A DNA stretch of 64,000 bases from Rhizomys pruinosus (GCA_009823505.1 VZQC01012262.1:996723-1060722); one strand, 5' to 3'; shown: positions 14,018 through 26,984, counted from the first letter of the stretch. Notes: generated from the sequence alone by a model not told the origin. Numbers and translations are program-made.

Positions 14018-15822
14018 TTTATCAATATTAGAAATACTTATAATAATCCATAACTTTGTTGTCGATTCTCCTTCTGAATTCAAATTATGAAAGTTTTATG
14101 CTTCAAAATTATTTAATGAGCAGAAATACAATCAGTGACAATTATTCAATAACTTAGGAACACCATACCTTTTTTTTTTTTTTTTTTTTTTTTTTGTCTT
14201 TTTGAGACCGGGTCTCCTGTAGCTCTGGCTGTCCTGGAATCACTCTGTAGGACCAGGCTGGCCTCGAAACTATAAAGAGATCCCGTTGGCCTCTGCCTCC
14301 CACGTGCTAGGATTAAAGGCGTGCGCCAACCACGCCCAGCATTTATTTATTTCTGTTGTGTATGAATGTACGTCTGAATGCAGGTCGTGCAACCGTGTCG
14401 TGCAATGCCGCGGAGGTCAGAAGAGTGTGTTTTCGATTCCCCTGGAACGGAGTTCTCCTGGAATTGGAGTCCCAGCCGGTTCTCGGCTGCCGCGTTGCTG
14501 GGATCGGAACCCGGGTCCTCTGTAGAGCGCGTTGGCGCTCTTAACCGCTAAGACCATCCTCCAGCCCACCATTCCTTTTTTTTTTCTGCCACCGTGAAAT
14601 ATCAAACCAAAAGGCTCAGCTGCTCTCAACCGTAGACAGCACAAAAGGTCTGTGTAGGTGTGTGTGGGCACCTGCTAGGATTGAGATCTGGCCTTAGGCT
14701 TCTAGACAAGCAACTCCACCACTGATCTACACGCCTAACACAAAAGCTTCTTAATAGACTCTCAGTGTATACCACTCCCGTGGGTGCCGTCTCTGGCGAA
14801 GTGCTGTTTCTTCTCGCTCCACATCTGCTTAAGTAGTGTCCTTTTGGAACTGCCATTTTTGCTCACTGCTTAGCAAGCTCCTGCACACGTGTTTAAGGTC
14901 AAGCACGATGACTAACTCTTAAATCCGCACTTGACACTAACAGGAAATTTAAAAGAGCCTGGTGTGCATAGTGAGTCCCATTACAACACAAACAAAACAA
15001 CATAAAACCAAAACTGCAATGTGAAAACAAACTGACAAGCTACAATGTCTAAGTAGGCACTTGGCAAATAAATACGATTCATTTGTTTGATTTTTAGTGG
15101 CAGGGTCTCGCTGTACTCCCAGCTCACCTGAAAACTCATATCTTAGATCAGGCTGGACTGGATCTCACAGAAATCCACCTGGTCCTCGTCCCCAGTTGTG
15201 TTGGACCAAAGGCTTGTGCCAGCACGCCTGGCTTGGCAGACAGTGACCAGAAGGTAGAGAGGCGGGAGAACTGGCAGCTAGTGACCAGTCCAGGCTTTCT
15301 ATTCACAGTGTCCTAGCCTAATCAACATAGTAAGATCCATTTTCAAAAAAAACCAAAACTGCACACCTAGAGATGAAAGCTTTTATTTTTATTATTTGTT
15401 TTTTTGTAAGGAGTACTGGGAATTGAAGCTGGGGCCTCATGTATCCTAGGCAAGTACTTTACCAGTGAGCTGTATCCCTAGCTCAAAGAGGAACATTTTA
15501 AAAGATTTCTCATATGAATTGAGAAGACTATTAATTCTATTTCATACTAAAATACCCAGCATTGCAGAAAAGCAAAAAATTCCATATTTTTCTGTCTTAA
15601 AATATAAGGAAATAAAGAAAAAATATTTGTTTTTGCGGTTTTTTTTTTTTTTGGGGGTGGGGTTCTTTTTGAGACAGGCTCCTGCAGCCCTAGCGTCCGG
15701 AACTCCCTATGTCAGAACCAGGCTGGCCTGACTCAAGAGAGATCCGCCGGCCTCTGGCCCCCAAGTGCTAGAACACTAACTGGTGCGGCCACCAGCCTGC
15801 GTTTTTTTTTTTTTTTTTTTTT
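14018..15822. repeat. Duplicated segment, copy 2
   Basis: Repeats 12132-13952 at an offset of about 1886 bp, with indels scattered through SINEs and homopolymers. Its SINEs are a reverse B1 (14170-14345), B2 (14345-14572), ID-like (14655-14740), B1 (15095-15235), ID-like (15400-15483) and B1 (15650-15800). It continues smoothly into 15823 onward, so this copy is probably the one joined to the true flank. Confidence 0.9.
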
Positions 15823-16090
15823 TGTCTTTTCGAGACAGGGTTCTCCCTGTCGCCCCAGCTGTCCTGGAACCTTCACTCTGTAGACCAGGTGGCCTTGACC
15901 TCACAAAGATCCGCCTGCCTCGCCTCCCAAGTGCTAGGATTAAAAGGCATGCACCACCACGCCCGGCTTGTTTTGCTTTTTGAGACAGGATCTCATCTTA
16001 GCCCCAACTAGTATGAACTCTCAGATGATGCCTCTTGCCTCAGCTTCCTGAGTGCTGGAATTATAGGTATGAGCTGTCATGCCCAGCTAG
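15823..16090 (-). repeat. Two reverse B1 SINEs in tandem
   Basis: One lies at 15823-15966 ('tcgagacagggttctccctg'). The second, older one at about 15970-16088 ends 'gagctgtcatgcccagct'. Confidence 0.8.
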
Positions 16091-16396
16091 AGAAATATTT
16101 TTTAATATACTGACAAGTAATTACTATTCAAAATTTTCCTATGACATTTCTGCCCAAATAACATGAAACATACATACAGCTCAAGACATTCTTAGTCTTC
16201 TGATTATGCAAAGCTTTTATTCATAGTGGAGCCTCAACACTTAAGAATTAATAAGTATGTCACACCAAATATAGAAAGCAACTCAATGAATAACTAAAAT
16301 GAAGACAATCCATAAAAAATGAAAGAGTTAAAAAAGATTATTCCTGAGTAGACTGGGATGGAAAAGGTTTGCTTTGAGTGTTTTTTGTTCCATTTT

Positions 16397-16534
16397 GATT
16401 TTTTGAGACAGTCTCCCGTAGCCCCAGTGGATGGAACTTGCTATCTAGACCAGGCTGGCCTTGAGTTCAGAGAGATCCACCTGCTTCTGCCTCCAGAGTG
16501 CTAGGACTAAAGGCATGACCACCATACCTGGCTT
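16397..16534 (-). repeat. B1 SINE
   Basis: Reverse copy, 'ttttttgagacagtctcccg' to 'accaccatacctggc'. Confidence 0.85.
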
Positions 16535-16738
16535 CATTTTAATTTTTCAAAGTTTTTTTTTTTTTTTGCCAGCAATGGCATTGCCTTCTGGTTAAAAGTA
16601 ACATAAGCACATGATACAAAGAACATCATCGGTCAATTTCTATCACCCTCTTTTAATAATCCCAAACAAACGTCTTCAAAGGTCTATACATATAGTCACA
16701 TAAACACACACAATTTTGAGAAAACTAAGTTATGGCAC

Positions 16739-17155
16739 CTTTTATTTATATTAATTTTCATTCCTAAAAAAATAAACTAGAACAATTTTTACAGTACAGA
16801 CAAAAATCACAAGAACTAATGCTATTTGGAAAACATAAGTCAAGAGCTTTACTTTTTTTCCTTTTAAAATGCTTTTAACCTAAACATGAATTCTAAATCA
16901 GCTGGAAAAATGTTGACACCCACATATTAGAATATATGCTTTATATGTGCATTGGCATGTACTCTCCTTCCATTGAATTTTGCCTAACAGCACAGAAATA
17001 CAAAGCAGATATACAGTTCAGAACATATGAGAGAAAAAACACCATGTTTTTAGATACATCTATCCTATTAACTTTCGGGGCTCCTTTAGAAAACAAGGTC
17101 AAGAATATCCTGAGTCTCTTCAAGGTCACTTGATGTTGTGTGATATTATCTTTAA
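16739..17155 (-). other. Znf451: ZNF451 3' untranslated region (putative)
   Basis: A/T-rich single-copy sequence directly after the ZNF451 stop codon and free of SINEs. On the minus strand an AATAAA lies near 16739-16745, a plausible polyadenylation signal about 415 bases after the stop. Another AATAAA-type hexamer further left (near 16213) could serve a longer transcript. The extent is inferred. Confidence 0.5.
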
Positions 17156-17202
17156 TTACATTTCCTCAAGACTTCTTCTAATAGCTTCTTCTAATTCCAC
17201 AT
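17156..17202 (-). CDS. Znf451: ZNF451 last coding exon, UIM and stop
   Basis: The acceptor TTTAATGCAG precedes two bases that complete an Asp codon. The exon then reads VELEEAIRRSLEEM and stops with TAA at 17158-17156. Together with the preceding Glu-Asp this fits the ubiquitin-interacting motif pattern (acidic patch, central Ala, then Ser), which is known at the ZNF451 C terminus. The exon is only 47 coding bases and lies 12.8 kb from its upstream partner. Confidence 0.97.
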
Positions 17203-17485
17203 CTGCATTAAAAAAACAAAATTTTAAGTTAACATGTGCTCTCAGTATCATCAACTATATTCATCTTTTCAAGAAAGAAAGGAAAATTGAAATTAGACTA
17301 TAATGGAGTTTCTCAATAAAATGAGTACCTTGAAAAAAATGTAAGACATGTCATGTCAAATTCAACTTTATACATCAACTTAAATGTGCTAAGGGGCTCC
17401 TGTTATTTCTATTTGGGGATATAGAAACAACAGATTTTAATAAGATCAACATCAAAAACCATTTCCTCATGAAAACATACGGCAT

Positions 17486-18015
17486 GAGCTGGAGAGATGG
17501 CTAGTGGTTAAGAGCACCGATGCTCTTGCAGAGGACCGGTTCGCCCCCCGCACCCACATGGTGGCCCTACGCTAAGAACCGTTTGTAAACTCCAAAATTC
17601 CCGGAGAACCCCAGTTCAGGGGAATCCGAGGAACCTCTTCTGACCTCCCGGAGGCATTGCACGACACGGGTGCACAAACCTGCATTGCTAGACAGTTACA
17701 TTCATACACATAAAATAATAACCTTTTAAAAAATTTGGGCTGGAAAGATGGCCTCGCAGTTAAGAGCACCCAACTGCTCTTGAAGAGGACCTGGGTTCGA
17801 TCCCCAGCACCACATGGCGGCTGAGAACCGTCTGTAATCCACTTCCAGGAGAGCTCCGTTCCAGGGGGAATCCGAGCCCTCTTCTGACCTCTTCGGCGCT
17901 GCATGACACAGGTGCCACATCTGCATGCAGACAGTAATATTCATACACATAAAAAATAAATAAATAAATAAAATAAATAAATAAATAAATAAATAAAATA
18001 AATAAAATAAAAAGA
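17486..18015 (+). repeat. Two forward B2 SINEs in tandem, indel-rich
   Basis: The first is at about 17486-17725. The second is at about 17737-17945 with a tail that has grown into an AAAT-type microsatellite at 17948-18015. Both contain many small insertions and deletions compared with other copies in the window. Confidence 0.88.
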
Positions 18016-18074
18016 AAAATAAGGGCACTTATTTGTTTTAAAGACCTAGGATGATCCATAAGAAATAAAAAAAA

Positions 18075-18235
18075 GGAGAGGGTGCATGAGATGCAGTGGA
18101 GTCAAGGTTTGCCACCAACTCTGACAACCTGTTAGACTTCCAGGACCCACACAGAAGGAAGAATCAACTCCTGCAAATTGTCCTCTGACCTCCACATGCA
18201 CATATGTAAGACACGCAACTGAATAAAGAAAAAGA
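18075..18235 (+). repeat. B3 SINE
   Basis: Forward copy. The diagnostic centre 'gtcctctgacctccacatgc' is present, with an A-rich tail. Confidence 0.7.
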
Positions 18236-18330
18236 AAACCTATATTATATTAAGTGAAGTAACACAATCACAGAAAAACAAACGGACGAATGGTATCCAT
18301 CATCCGTGGATGCTAGCCTCACTAACCCGT
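18236..18330 (+). repeat. LINE-1 3' fragment
   Basis: The sequence 'attaagtgaagtaacacaat' followed by 'catccgtggatgctagcc' resembles the region near the end of rodent L1 ORF2 and its 3' UTR. No open frame is retained. Confidence 0.6.
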
Positions 18331-18539
18331 TATTCATCTTTCTGTGGAAGCGGGATGCTATTAAAAGACCAACAACAGAAAGACTGCATCAGACAACTGA
18401 TGAAATGGTGAATGGGAGGGGTGGGAGGGGGGGAAAGGGACATGGGCTATATCTATATATGTATGTGTGTTTTAAAATTACATGGTATTTTACTAACAAT
18501 TTATATAACAAACTTTTGGGATAACATATACCAATGTTC

Positions 18540-21500
18540 TCTATAATTTTGTGTTATGCAGTCTCATCTTATAACATCCTCTTTTACTGTAGGTAATTTA
18601 ACTTAAGGATTTAAGTTTTCTTCCCAAATAAACAACCTGCCTTCACCCCCCCCCAAAAAAAAACAACAAAAAAAAAACATGGACAAATTTGATGAACATT
18701 TACACCTTGATCCCTGCTTAGGTTTGTGTACTACACTTCCTTTTGGGACTCCTGGGTCCAAAAAATACACTCAAATTTAAAAAGGTGAGATACAGTTACA
18801 TATACCCTTTTTGATCAAACACTTTCGATTTAATGTAAGACTAACCATGGAACAAAAGATTTGGTTGTTCCCACAGGTCAAAACGTCACCAACTCAAAGG
18901 CTGAGAAAGAAAGGATACAGGCTTCCATCGTGTAGGTTGTACAAAGAAATACCAGCAAAGAAGTTCACCCATCTTAACACTAAAAGAAAACCTCAGACTG
19001 CACAGGCATCAAACATCTCTGAGGACCATCGGTGTAACATCTGTTTACAGTAGTCCTAATGACACTTTACCTTATAGTGCCGCCACAGTTCAATATGAGA
19101 GATCCTCTACCTCTTTTCATAGAACAAAGAAAAACCAGGGTGGTACATTGAAGTCATCCTTTAACTGTAAATTAGACTGTTTAAAAAGAATCTCTTATAA
19201 AACTGAAAAACACTGCTTTCTTTAATTGACTAATATACATAGGAACTGTAAAAAGGATTATTGTCTATTCAGAAAAAATATAATACTAAAATCCTAAACT
19301 ATGCACTTAAGCAAAAAAATACAGGAGAGCTCTGATAGAAGCAATGGATTATTCTGCCAAGGAGATGCTAGCCAGGGACCAAGCCCCCCCCCCCCCAAAA
19401 AAAACAGGTTAAGGCTATTGCCTGTTAAACTGGGATATCTGCACGAAAAGAGGTGGTAAGGCCCGCCTTGCTGTCAATGACCTGATGTAACATGGGAGGA
19501 TTGTATCGAGATCGCACTTAAGCTTATACCCTCTAGCGATTAGGAGATATATCTGCCTCAGTAAGGCCTTGTCATCTTTCTCCGGGAAAAAAAAAACAAA
19601 GTAATCCAGGGATCAACACACCCCTCCAAACCTCTGTGTCTATCCAAAGTAACCTACATAGTAAATAGCAATGTTTAAATACGTATATATCTAATAGCTT
19701 GTGCTTAATTAGTAGGATTGAAAGCTTATCCTTGGGCAATCGGTCAGCCCACGACAGGAAACAGCCAGAACTGCTCAGAGTACAAAAATGACATCTCCAG
19801 ACAAATTAAACTGTTGTGCTTCTTGTCCACCTGTGCCCATCTCTAAGGCCTAAGGAACAATCTGTGGAAGCTGGGGTGTTATATTGTAGGGGCTGAGTTG
19901 GGGGAACGGTAAATACTACGACCAAATATAGTCTGGGAACTTATTTGATCAACTTGATTGAACATTCAAGCCCATCCAGTTGGATGGTGGGAGCATTGGG
20001 ATGTGTGGGTTTGGGAACAACAGCCTACAAATTGGTATTACATGAAGAATGCTTGTACACACAAAGGAGCTAGTATGGACATTTTTAACTAACTGTGAAT
20101 ATAAAATGCTAGTTGTGTTATTTATAGTTTGTATTGGGTTGGTCTCTATATTTTTCTGAATTATTACAACATCACCGTGTAACACTTTCTTTTATTGTAG
20201 GACAATTAAAAGGAATTAAGTTCGATCTTTACTTCCAAATAAGTAGAAGTCTTAGTCCAGTCATATCGCGTTAAAGAGCAAAGTGTTTATTGGGTAAAAT
20301 TTATTTAGCAGTTTACTCAAACTCTGCCCAAGCTTTATCCACAAATATAGGATATTTAAGGCTAGTGAATTGTTTAGATTAGTTAAATTTAGGAGTAGGT
20401 TTTGGTGGAAATGGTAATACAGTTGAACTAATTGGGAATATAAAATGTTAATTGTTTTATTATAATTTGTATTGGGTTAAGGTATACAAATGGCCTATAT
20501 ATTTGTTCTGCATTACAAACATCACATTCTACACTTCCTTTCCTTGTAGGACAATTTAAAGGAACTAAGCTTAAATTTCCTTCCCAAATAGTAGCATACA
20601 GTCAATGAAAACAGTTGGGTAAATGTAATGAAGCTTATGCCTGGGCTCCTGTTTATGGGTATGTGGTATACAACTTAGGCATCTATAGGTCAAAACATCA
20701 AAACCTAAAAAAAAAAAGAGGGAGGTGGGAGGTGGAGGTACTATCCTTTCTGGGATAAAAATGGAAAACTCTGTGTTCCAATCCTATGATAAATTTCAAC
20801 TTTTCTGAATTTTGAAACTAACAATGGGAGGAGAATTTTATATTCCCACAGGTAAAAATCCCCAATCTAAATGCCTGGCAACATTTACAATTTGGCTATG
20901 CCGATGGACTGGAAATGCCAGCAGAGGTTGACCATCTGAACATTAAAGGAAAGAGGAACCTCAGACTGCCGAGTCCCAGACACTGAGCATCTCTCGAATT
21001 CTATTGGGGTTAACTGTTCTAATGGGCCCTAAGAAGTTTACCTTCCAGATACAGAGAAAACTTCCTACCTCTCCCCTTTATAGGAAAAAGAAAAACAGAT
21101 GGTAATGAAACCACTCCCTAACTAAACTAGAGCCAACTGTTACCGTGGTAATTTCCTATAAAACCGGCATAACGTATTAATTGATTGATCGGCATAGGAA
21201 CTGTGAAAGGATATTTCTCTATCTAGAGCCCAATTCAATAGTAAAGGTTTAAAAGTTGTGTAATAAGCAAAAATCTTACAAGGAAGCTCTGACATCAGCA
21301 ATGAATTATTCTGCTAGGAGATGTTGGCTAGGGGATTCCAACCCGCCCCCCCCCCGCCCCAAATTATAAAAGCCTTTCGCCTATAAGTGGGATATATAAA
21401 AGGAGAAAGGCAGTAAGTACCTGTTGTCGAAGACCTGGTTTGAGCATGAAAATGTGAGACGTCACTTGCTAGCGTACACCTGGCCTCTGTAATTCTAGAG

Positions 21501-22280
21501 AGCATTACCAAAGGTCTCTAACGCAATACAGCAAAATATTTGTCTCCTGACACCCAGACTCCTCCGTCAATTTCAGCTACACTTCAACAGCCTGGAGATT
21601 CTGTGCAACACTGGCAGCCAAGTGTCATATATAACCCCAAATCTATTTGGTTTATAGCTCTCTGCTTGGAGGAAATAACTCCCAGCGGATGCCACAAGCT
21701 TTAGTCCTCTAGTGGTTATTAGATGTTATAAGCCACAATAAAGAACTTGTCACCCTTTATCGAGAAACCCAGTTTGCCGATTAGCATACCATCCACCATC
21801 TGGTCTATGCTCACAGCTTAGCTTGGCACAATAAGTGGTTACTGCTTAAATGCCTGTACTCCAATAGCTTGTGCTTTGTTCGTATGACTAAAAAGGTACA
21901 CTGGATAAGCTGTCAACCATGAAGGGAAACAAACCTGAAACAGATGGAGTCCAAAATGAAACTCCAAAGAAATTAGACTGTTTTCTTATACCCACTGTGC
22001 CCCTCCAAAGCCCAGGGCACAAACTGCAGGAAGTGGAGGTGTGGTAGATTGTAAGGTCTGCAGAGAGATAGGGTGAATCGTGAGACTACAGGCATATAGT
22101 CTGGTCTCCTAACTGATCAACATTCCTGTGCATACAAGCTTCTCCAACGGGACTATGGGAACCTTAGGTTGTTCAAAATTTGGCCAAAGATACTTGCAAA
22201 ATGCACCAATTACCTAATGTATGACATACTGAGTAACATCAATGTTATCTGCAAACAACTGTGTCATTATATTGTAGAAT
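18540..22280. repeat. Tandem pair of a 1.9-2.2 kb repeat unit, family not recognised
   Basis: Unit A (about 18540-20080) and unit C (about 20425-22280) run in the same order and orientation through at least nine matching blocks. Anchors are: 18592/20547; 18849/20825 (both ending 'ttcccacaggt'); 18990/20958 ('cctcagactgc'); 19105/21062; 19225/21180 ('cataggaactgt'); 19320/21277 (poly-C end); 19690/21863 ('aatagcttgtgctt'); 19809/21977. A third, partial copy of the edge sequence lies at about 20085-20250. I estimate roughly 70-75% identity by eye. No intact open frame is shared. It may be an old non-autonomous retroelement. Confidence 0.75.
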
Positions 22281-22348
22281 CCCTTAAAATAAAAACCACA
22301 AAATTAGCTAGAAGAAAAAGAAAAAAGAAAACCTAACTTAAAAAACAA

Positions 22349-22469
22349 AGAATCTAGCATGTAGGAGGCAGAGGCAGCAGACCTGTGAGTCTGAGACCAC
22401 CCTGGTCTACAACAGCAAGTTCTAGACCAGGGCTACATAGTAAGACCATCTCAAAAAAAAAAAAAAAGA
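22349..22469 (+). repeat. B1 SINE (5' truncated)
   Basis: Forward copy with 'aggaggcagaggcagcagac' and an A-tail. Confidence 0.7.
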
Positions 22470-22681
22470 AGTGTATGTGTGGGGGAGGGGAGGGGGGAGG
22501 GGAAAGACAGAAAAGTAATATTATTTACTTACTTAGTTTTAATTTGTCAATTATATAGCTCAATAAAGCTTGGGGGAAATAGCATCTAAGGCAGAATAAA
22601 ATTTTTAGCTACACATAGAATGCTCATTGAAAGTGAGGAATACTTCTGCCATGTAAGCAGGAGGATGATTTGAGATTGGAT

Positions 22682-22830
22682 CACCCAGGCATGGTGGTAT
22701 GAGTCTGTAACTCCAGCACTCACTGGGAAGACAGAACAAGGAGAATCCCAGTCACTTGTCACTGCCACTATAGCCAAAATGGCAATTCTGATTCAGGTTC
22801 AGTCAGAGAACTTCTCTCAAAAACAAAAAA
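22682..22830 (+). repeat. B1-like SINE remnant
   Basis: Starts 'acccaggcatggtggtatga' and is diverged afterwards. Confidence 0.5.
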
Positions 22831-22886
22831 AGAAAGGTGGAAAGTTGATCTTTGGCCACCACATATGCACACATAGGTACATGTAT

Positions 22887-22888
<2 letters not shown>

Positions 22889-22924
<36 letters not shown>
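22889..22924. repeat. (CA)n microsatellite
   Basis: A pure CA run of about 36 bp with imperfect CA further right. Confidence 0.96.
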
Positions 22925-22926
<2 letters not shown>

Positions 22927-23199
22927 AACACACACGAAACACAGCAACAACAACAACAAAACAAAGACCAGTGAACAGGACAAGCACCACTGTTCACAGG
23001 TCGTTATCTTCTCCCTGGGAATGAATCTAGAATTCAGGAGAGTAGAATTAGCCATCAATTCATTTGGTCTCAGTAGTGTCTTTTCCCACCTGATCTAATG
23101 GGTTTACAGGAACTAGTGACACCTCTAAGTGATAGCTGCATTTTCCTGAGAGGCGGCTTCTGGCTTATGTTGTCTCCAATTTAAAATACTGAATGCCAG

Positions 23200-23640
23200 G
23201 GCTGGAGAAATGTCTCTGAGGTTAAGAGCACTGGCTACTCTTGCAGAGGACCTGGGTCTGTTCCCAGCAGCCATGTGGACTCACAACCACCCGTAACTCT
23301 AATTCCAAAGGATCTGATATCATATTCTGGCCTCCACTGGCACTGCATGTACATGGCACACATGCAAGCAAGCAAAACACTCATGCATATAATTAAAATA
23401 GATTTAAAAAATGGTGAGAGCTGGAGAGATGGCCTAGCGGTTAAGAGCGCCAACAGCTCTTGCAGAGGACCTGGGCTTGATCCCCAGCACCCACATGGCG
23501 GCTGAGAACCGTCTTTAACTCCAGTTCCAGGGGAATCCGAAGCCCTCTTCTGACCTCCGCGGCGTTGCATGACACGGGTGCACCAACCTACATGCAGACA
23601 GTACATTCATACACATAAAAAATAAATAAAAAAATTATTT
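23200..23640 (+). repeat. Two forward B2 SINEs in tandem
   Basis: An older copy at 23200-23408 is followed directly by a younger one at 23419-23640, which matches the window's B2 consensus closely. Confidence 0.88.
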
Positions 23641-24094
23641 AAAAAAAGATAATGAACCCACTCCTGGATAACAGTCCACGTCCAAGGGCAGAGCCCTCCT
23701 CACTTATCAGCTCTTAGCAGTCTCACCTGCTAATCCTTAATAATGCCACATCAGCAGTTAAGTTTCTAATAGTGCTCCAAACATAGCATACTAGTATCTG
23801 TGAAAATATTCTAATTTAGAAATAAACTTTCACAATTAATATGAAACTTTAAATGATTCTTTAATTCAGCATGAGCAGTGTCCTCCTTGAAAAATGTATA
23901 TACAACAGAAGACAGATACACAGAGAAAGATATCTATATGAAAATGCAGGGAAGACATATGGGGTGAGGGGAGAACTTAGAATTGCCAGAAACCAACAAA
24001 AGTAAAAAGAGAATATAGCTCTGTTGAGCACTTAATTTCAGATGTCAGTCTCCAGAACTGGGAGACAATAAATTTCTGTACTGTGGCAGTTCTA

Positions 24095-24095
<1 letters not shown>

Positions 24096-24141
<46 letters not shown>
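24096..24141. repeat. (CA)n microsatellite
   Basis: A pure CA run of about 45 bp. Confidence 0.97.
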
Positions 24142-24143
<2 letters not shown>

Positions 24144-24311
24144 GAGTAATGGTCTACTTTTAAACCCAAGAGGTGCTTACCTACTTTGTTAGAAGTTTTG
24201 TACAATTTTTGTGTGGACTTTACCATACAGAGAACCAAAATACTGGGGAATAAGAAACATACAAACCAAGGACAGAGTCCTGGAGTGAGCTGTCCTGAAG
24301 TCCTCTTCCTG

Positions 24312-24866
24312 CAGTTGGTAATCTTAGGACCTGGGAGGTTACACAGGAAGACTGAAGCCAAGTTCCAGGCTAACGGCAGCTGTGTAGCTGAGTTTCACAT
24401 CAGCTTGGGCTACAGTGTGAGACCTTATCTGAAACAGTTCTATTACTGTAGAGGTGGACACTATGTAGGCATAGTTGAGTTTTTAAGTTAGATGTGTGTG
24501 TGTGTGTGTGTGTGTATTTGATAAGATACCGAATTGAAGAACTTAGAACAAAATAGCAAAACAGATCCAAATGCCAAATGTGGTGACCCCACTCCTTTAA
24601 TCCCAGCACTTGGGAGGCAGAGACAGGTGGATCAAGGTCAGCTGGGGCTACAGGGAGACCTTGTAGAGAGAGAGCACCATCATATATAGTGAGCTCATGG
24701 GAATTAAACAACTAAAAGATGAAACCAGTGCGGTGTGTCGGCTCCAACTGCAGTCTCCGCACCAGGAGGCTGAGGAGGAGCATAGTCAGGAGGCTGGGTT
24801 TAGGCTTGGCTGTGTAATGAATTACGAAGCCAGCCTGGGCTACACAGTGAGACTCTTAAAAAAAAA
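24312..24866 (+). repeat. Three B1-like elements around a TG microsatellite
   Basis: There are diverged 7SL-type copies at about 24312-24440, 24570-24665 (internally deleted) and 24745-24866. A (TG)n run lies at 24492-24515. Confidence 0.6.
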
Positions 24867-25189
24867 AGGCTGGAAGCCACCTATATGGTTCTACTTCTAA
24901 TAACAGAGGAGAAAATCCCGCCCCATGGATATAGAATGTCCAGGATTAAATTTAAATTTACAGCTATGTTGTTTCTTGCCTCTGACACTTTCCAATACAC
25001 ATAGAATAAGATGGCCCAAGAATCAAAAATTGAATTTTGGTCTGCTAGAAAAGCTAGAAAATGTGGGTGGGAGTGAAAAAGAAGACAAGGACCCAGGAAA
25101 GTAGGAAAGCAGCAACAGCAGGACCCTCCAGCTGCTAGCCCTAGTGAAGCGCTGAGTGCCTCATACTGGAGGATTCCAGATTCCCAGAT

Positions 25190-25330
25190 GTTTGTCAGGT
25201 AAGGGGACTCAGCCAAGCCTGACGACCTGAGTTCAGCCCTCAGAATCCCCTTGCTGGAAGGAAAATCTGACTCGTGCCACCTGTCTTCTACAGGCCTGTT
25301 ATGACGCTTCCCCCCGCCCATACACATACA
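25190..25330 (+). repeat. B3 SINE (diverged)
   Basis: The sequence 'agcctgacgacctgagttca' is typical of the B3 head. Confidence 0.65.
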
Positions 25331-26126
25331 TCAAGACTGCCAGGACAAGCCAATAATGGAAAACCTGAAAAGTTGAGAAAATTTAGCTGCTGACTAGGAG
25401 ATAGGGCGGAAGGAAATGAGACAATAAGAGCACGAGGAACACATGCTGGGTTATGAGTTGCCCTCCTACTTGGCGGCAGTCTTATGGACAGTAGCCCATG
25501 CTCCCAGTGTAGGATCCTGAACCCAGGTTCCAAAACACAGCAGGTCAGTGTAGGAGTGACAGAGGCAGGTATCTGTTCTCCCTAAGTTAGGATCCACTCA
25601 GGACACTCAGGAGGGAAAGCATTATGCATGCCAGGGGGTGAGGGTGGGGAGGACAGGAAGGTAAGGCAGACAAAATAACCCTAACAGATTGTGGTGAGAT
25701 AGGGTTAGACATACATTAGATATCCAAACCCTGGGAGGAAAAGCCAGGAAGAAAATTTGCTGGAGGAAATTAGGGAGAAATGTCTGTATGTACTGGAGAA
25801 TTTAGAAAGCCATGTGTGTGCTCAGGACAGGATGCAATCTCAGGGAAAAAAAGAAAAAAAAAACCCAAACAAACCTGAAAAGACACAATGCTTTCACCAG
25901 AGCGGGAGTGGGGGTGGGTGGGGAGGGGGGCCTGAGGAGCACTGACCCCTGACCCTCACCCCACATGGTGCTGATATTTCGCTGAAAGGCCCTGTCCTTC
26001 CATGCTGAGACACAGTAGCGTTCTGCCACTTATCCCACTCAGTGACCAGAGCCAGGAGGAGAAAGCACAGAACGCTGATCTACATCCTTAGTCCCTTACA
26101 TTTATTAAACACAAAATCTTTTGTTT

Positions 26127-26336
26127 TCTGTTAAGAGACAGGGTCTCTTACAACCTAGGCTGGCCTCAAATCTCCTATGTACCTAAAGATGACTTGAACT
26201 TCTGATCCTTTTGTCTCTACCTCCCAAGTGCTGGTAGGATTGCAGGTATATACTGCCATATCGAGTACACTGGATTCTGAACATTGAACCCAGGGCTTCC
26301 TGCATGGTAGACAAGAACTCTTTACTACTAATGCAG
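26127..26336 (-). repeat. B4 SINE
   Basis: Reverse copy with a B1-like part ('gagacagggtctcttacaac') and an ID-like part ('gaacccagggcttcctgcat'). Confidence 0.65.
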
Positions 26337-26633
26337 ATAGAGGACTTGAGCACAGAGGTAATCTGGAAAGATAGGGGGAGGCGGTTTTTTGTTTGTTTTT
26401 AGCTTCTGGCATTCAGAGAATCTGTTAAACACTAGCTGAAAACAAACTAAAGGAACAGAGACCCCCCAATGAGCACACATAATAAGGAATACAGTTTTTG
26501 CACAAGTAGGTTGTTTAAAAGTCACTCAAATAAGCTGTTAATTTCTTTTTCCAGTAACAGGGATGGGTCTTGGTAGATCTAACATATTTTTACATTTGTT
26601 ATAACTTTATCCATTCAATAAGAAATCATTTAG

Positions 26634-26850
26634 TGGGCTGGAGAGATAGCCTAGCAGTTAAGAGCACCGACTGCTCTTGCAGAGGACCGACCCGGGTTCG
26701 AGCCCCAGCACCCATATGTTGGCTGAGAACTCTAGTTCCAGGGGAATCCAACACCCTCTTCTGACCTCTGTGGCATTGCACAACACGGGTGCACAAACCT
26801 ACATGCAGACAGTACATTCACACACATACAAAAATAAATAAAAATTAAAA
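26634..26850 (+). repeat. B2 SINE
   Basis: Full forward copy, 'gggctggagagatagcctag' to an A-rich tail. Confidence 0.92.
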
Positions 26851-26984
26851 AAAAGAAATCTTTTAGTGACAAATACTATACTAAATTTCTGTAAAGGAGA
26901 AATAAAACATGATCTTAATCCCTCAAAAAAATTCAGTCACTAAGAGAGATACAGATTTTAGTATTTCAAGTATACTTGGTGTCA

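Noticed and set aside
18811..19053. Basic 80-codon plus-strand frame in the tandem repeat
   Set aside because: The homologous stretch of the second repeat unit is not open in the same frame, so no coding constraint is visible.
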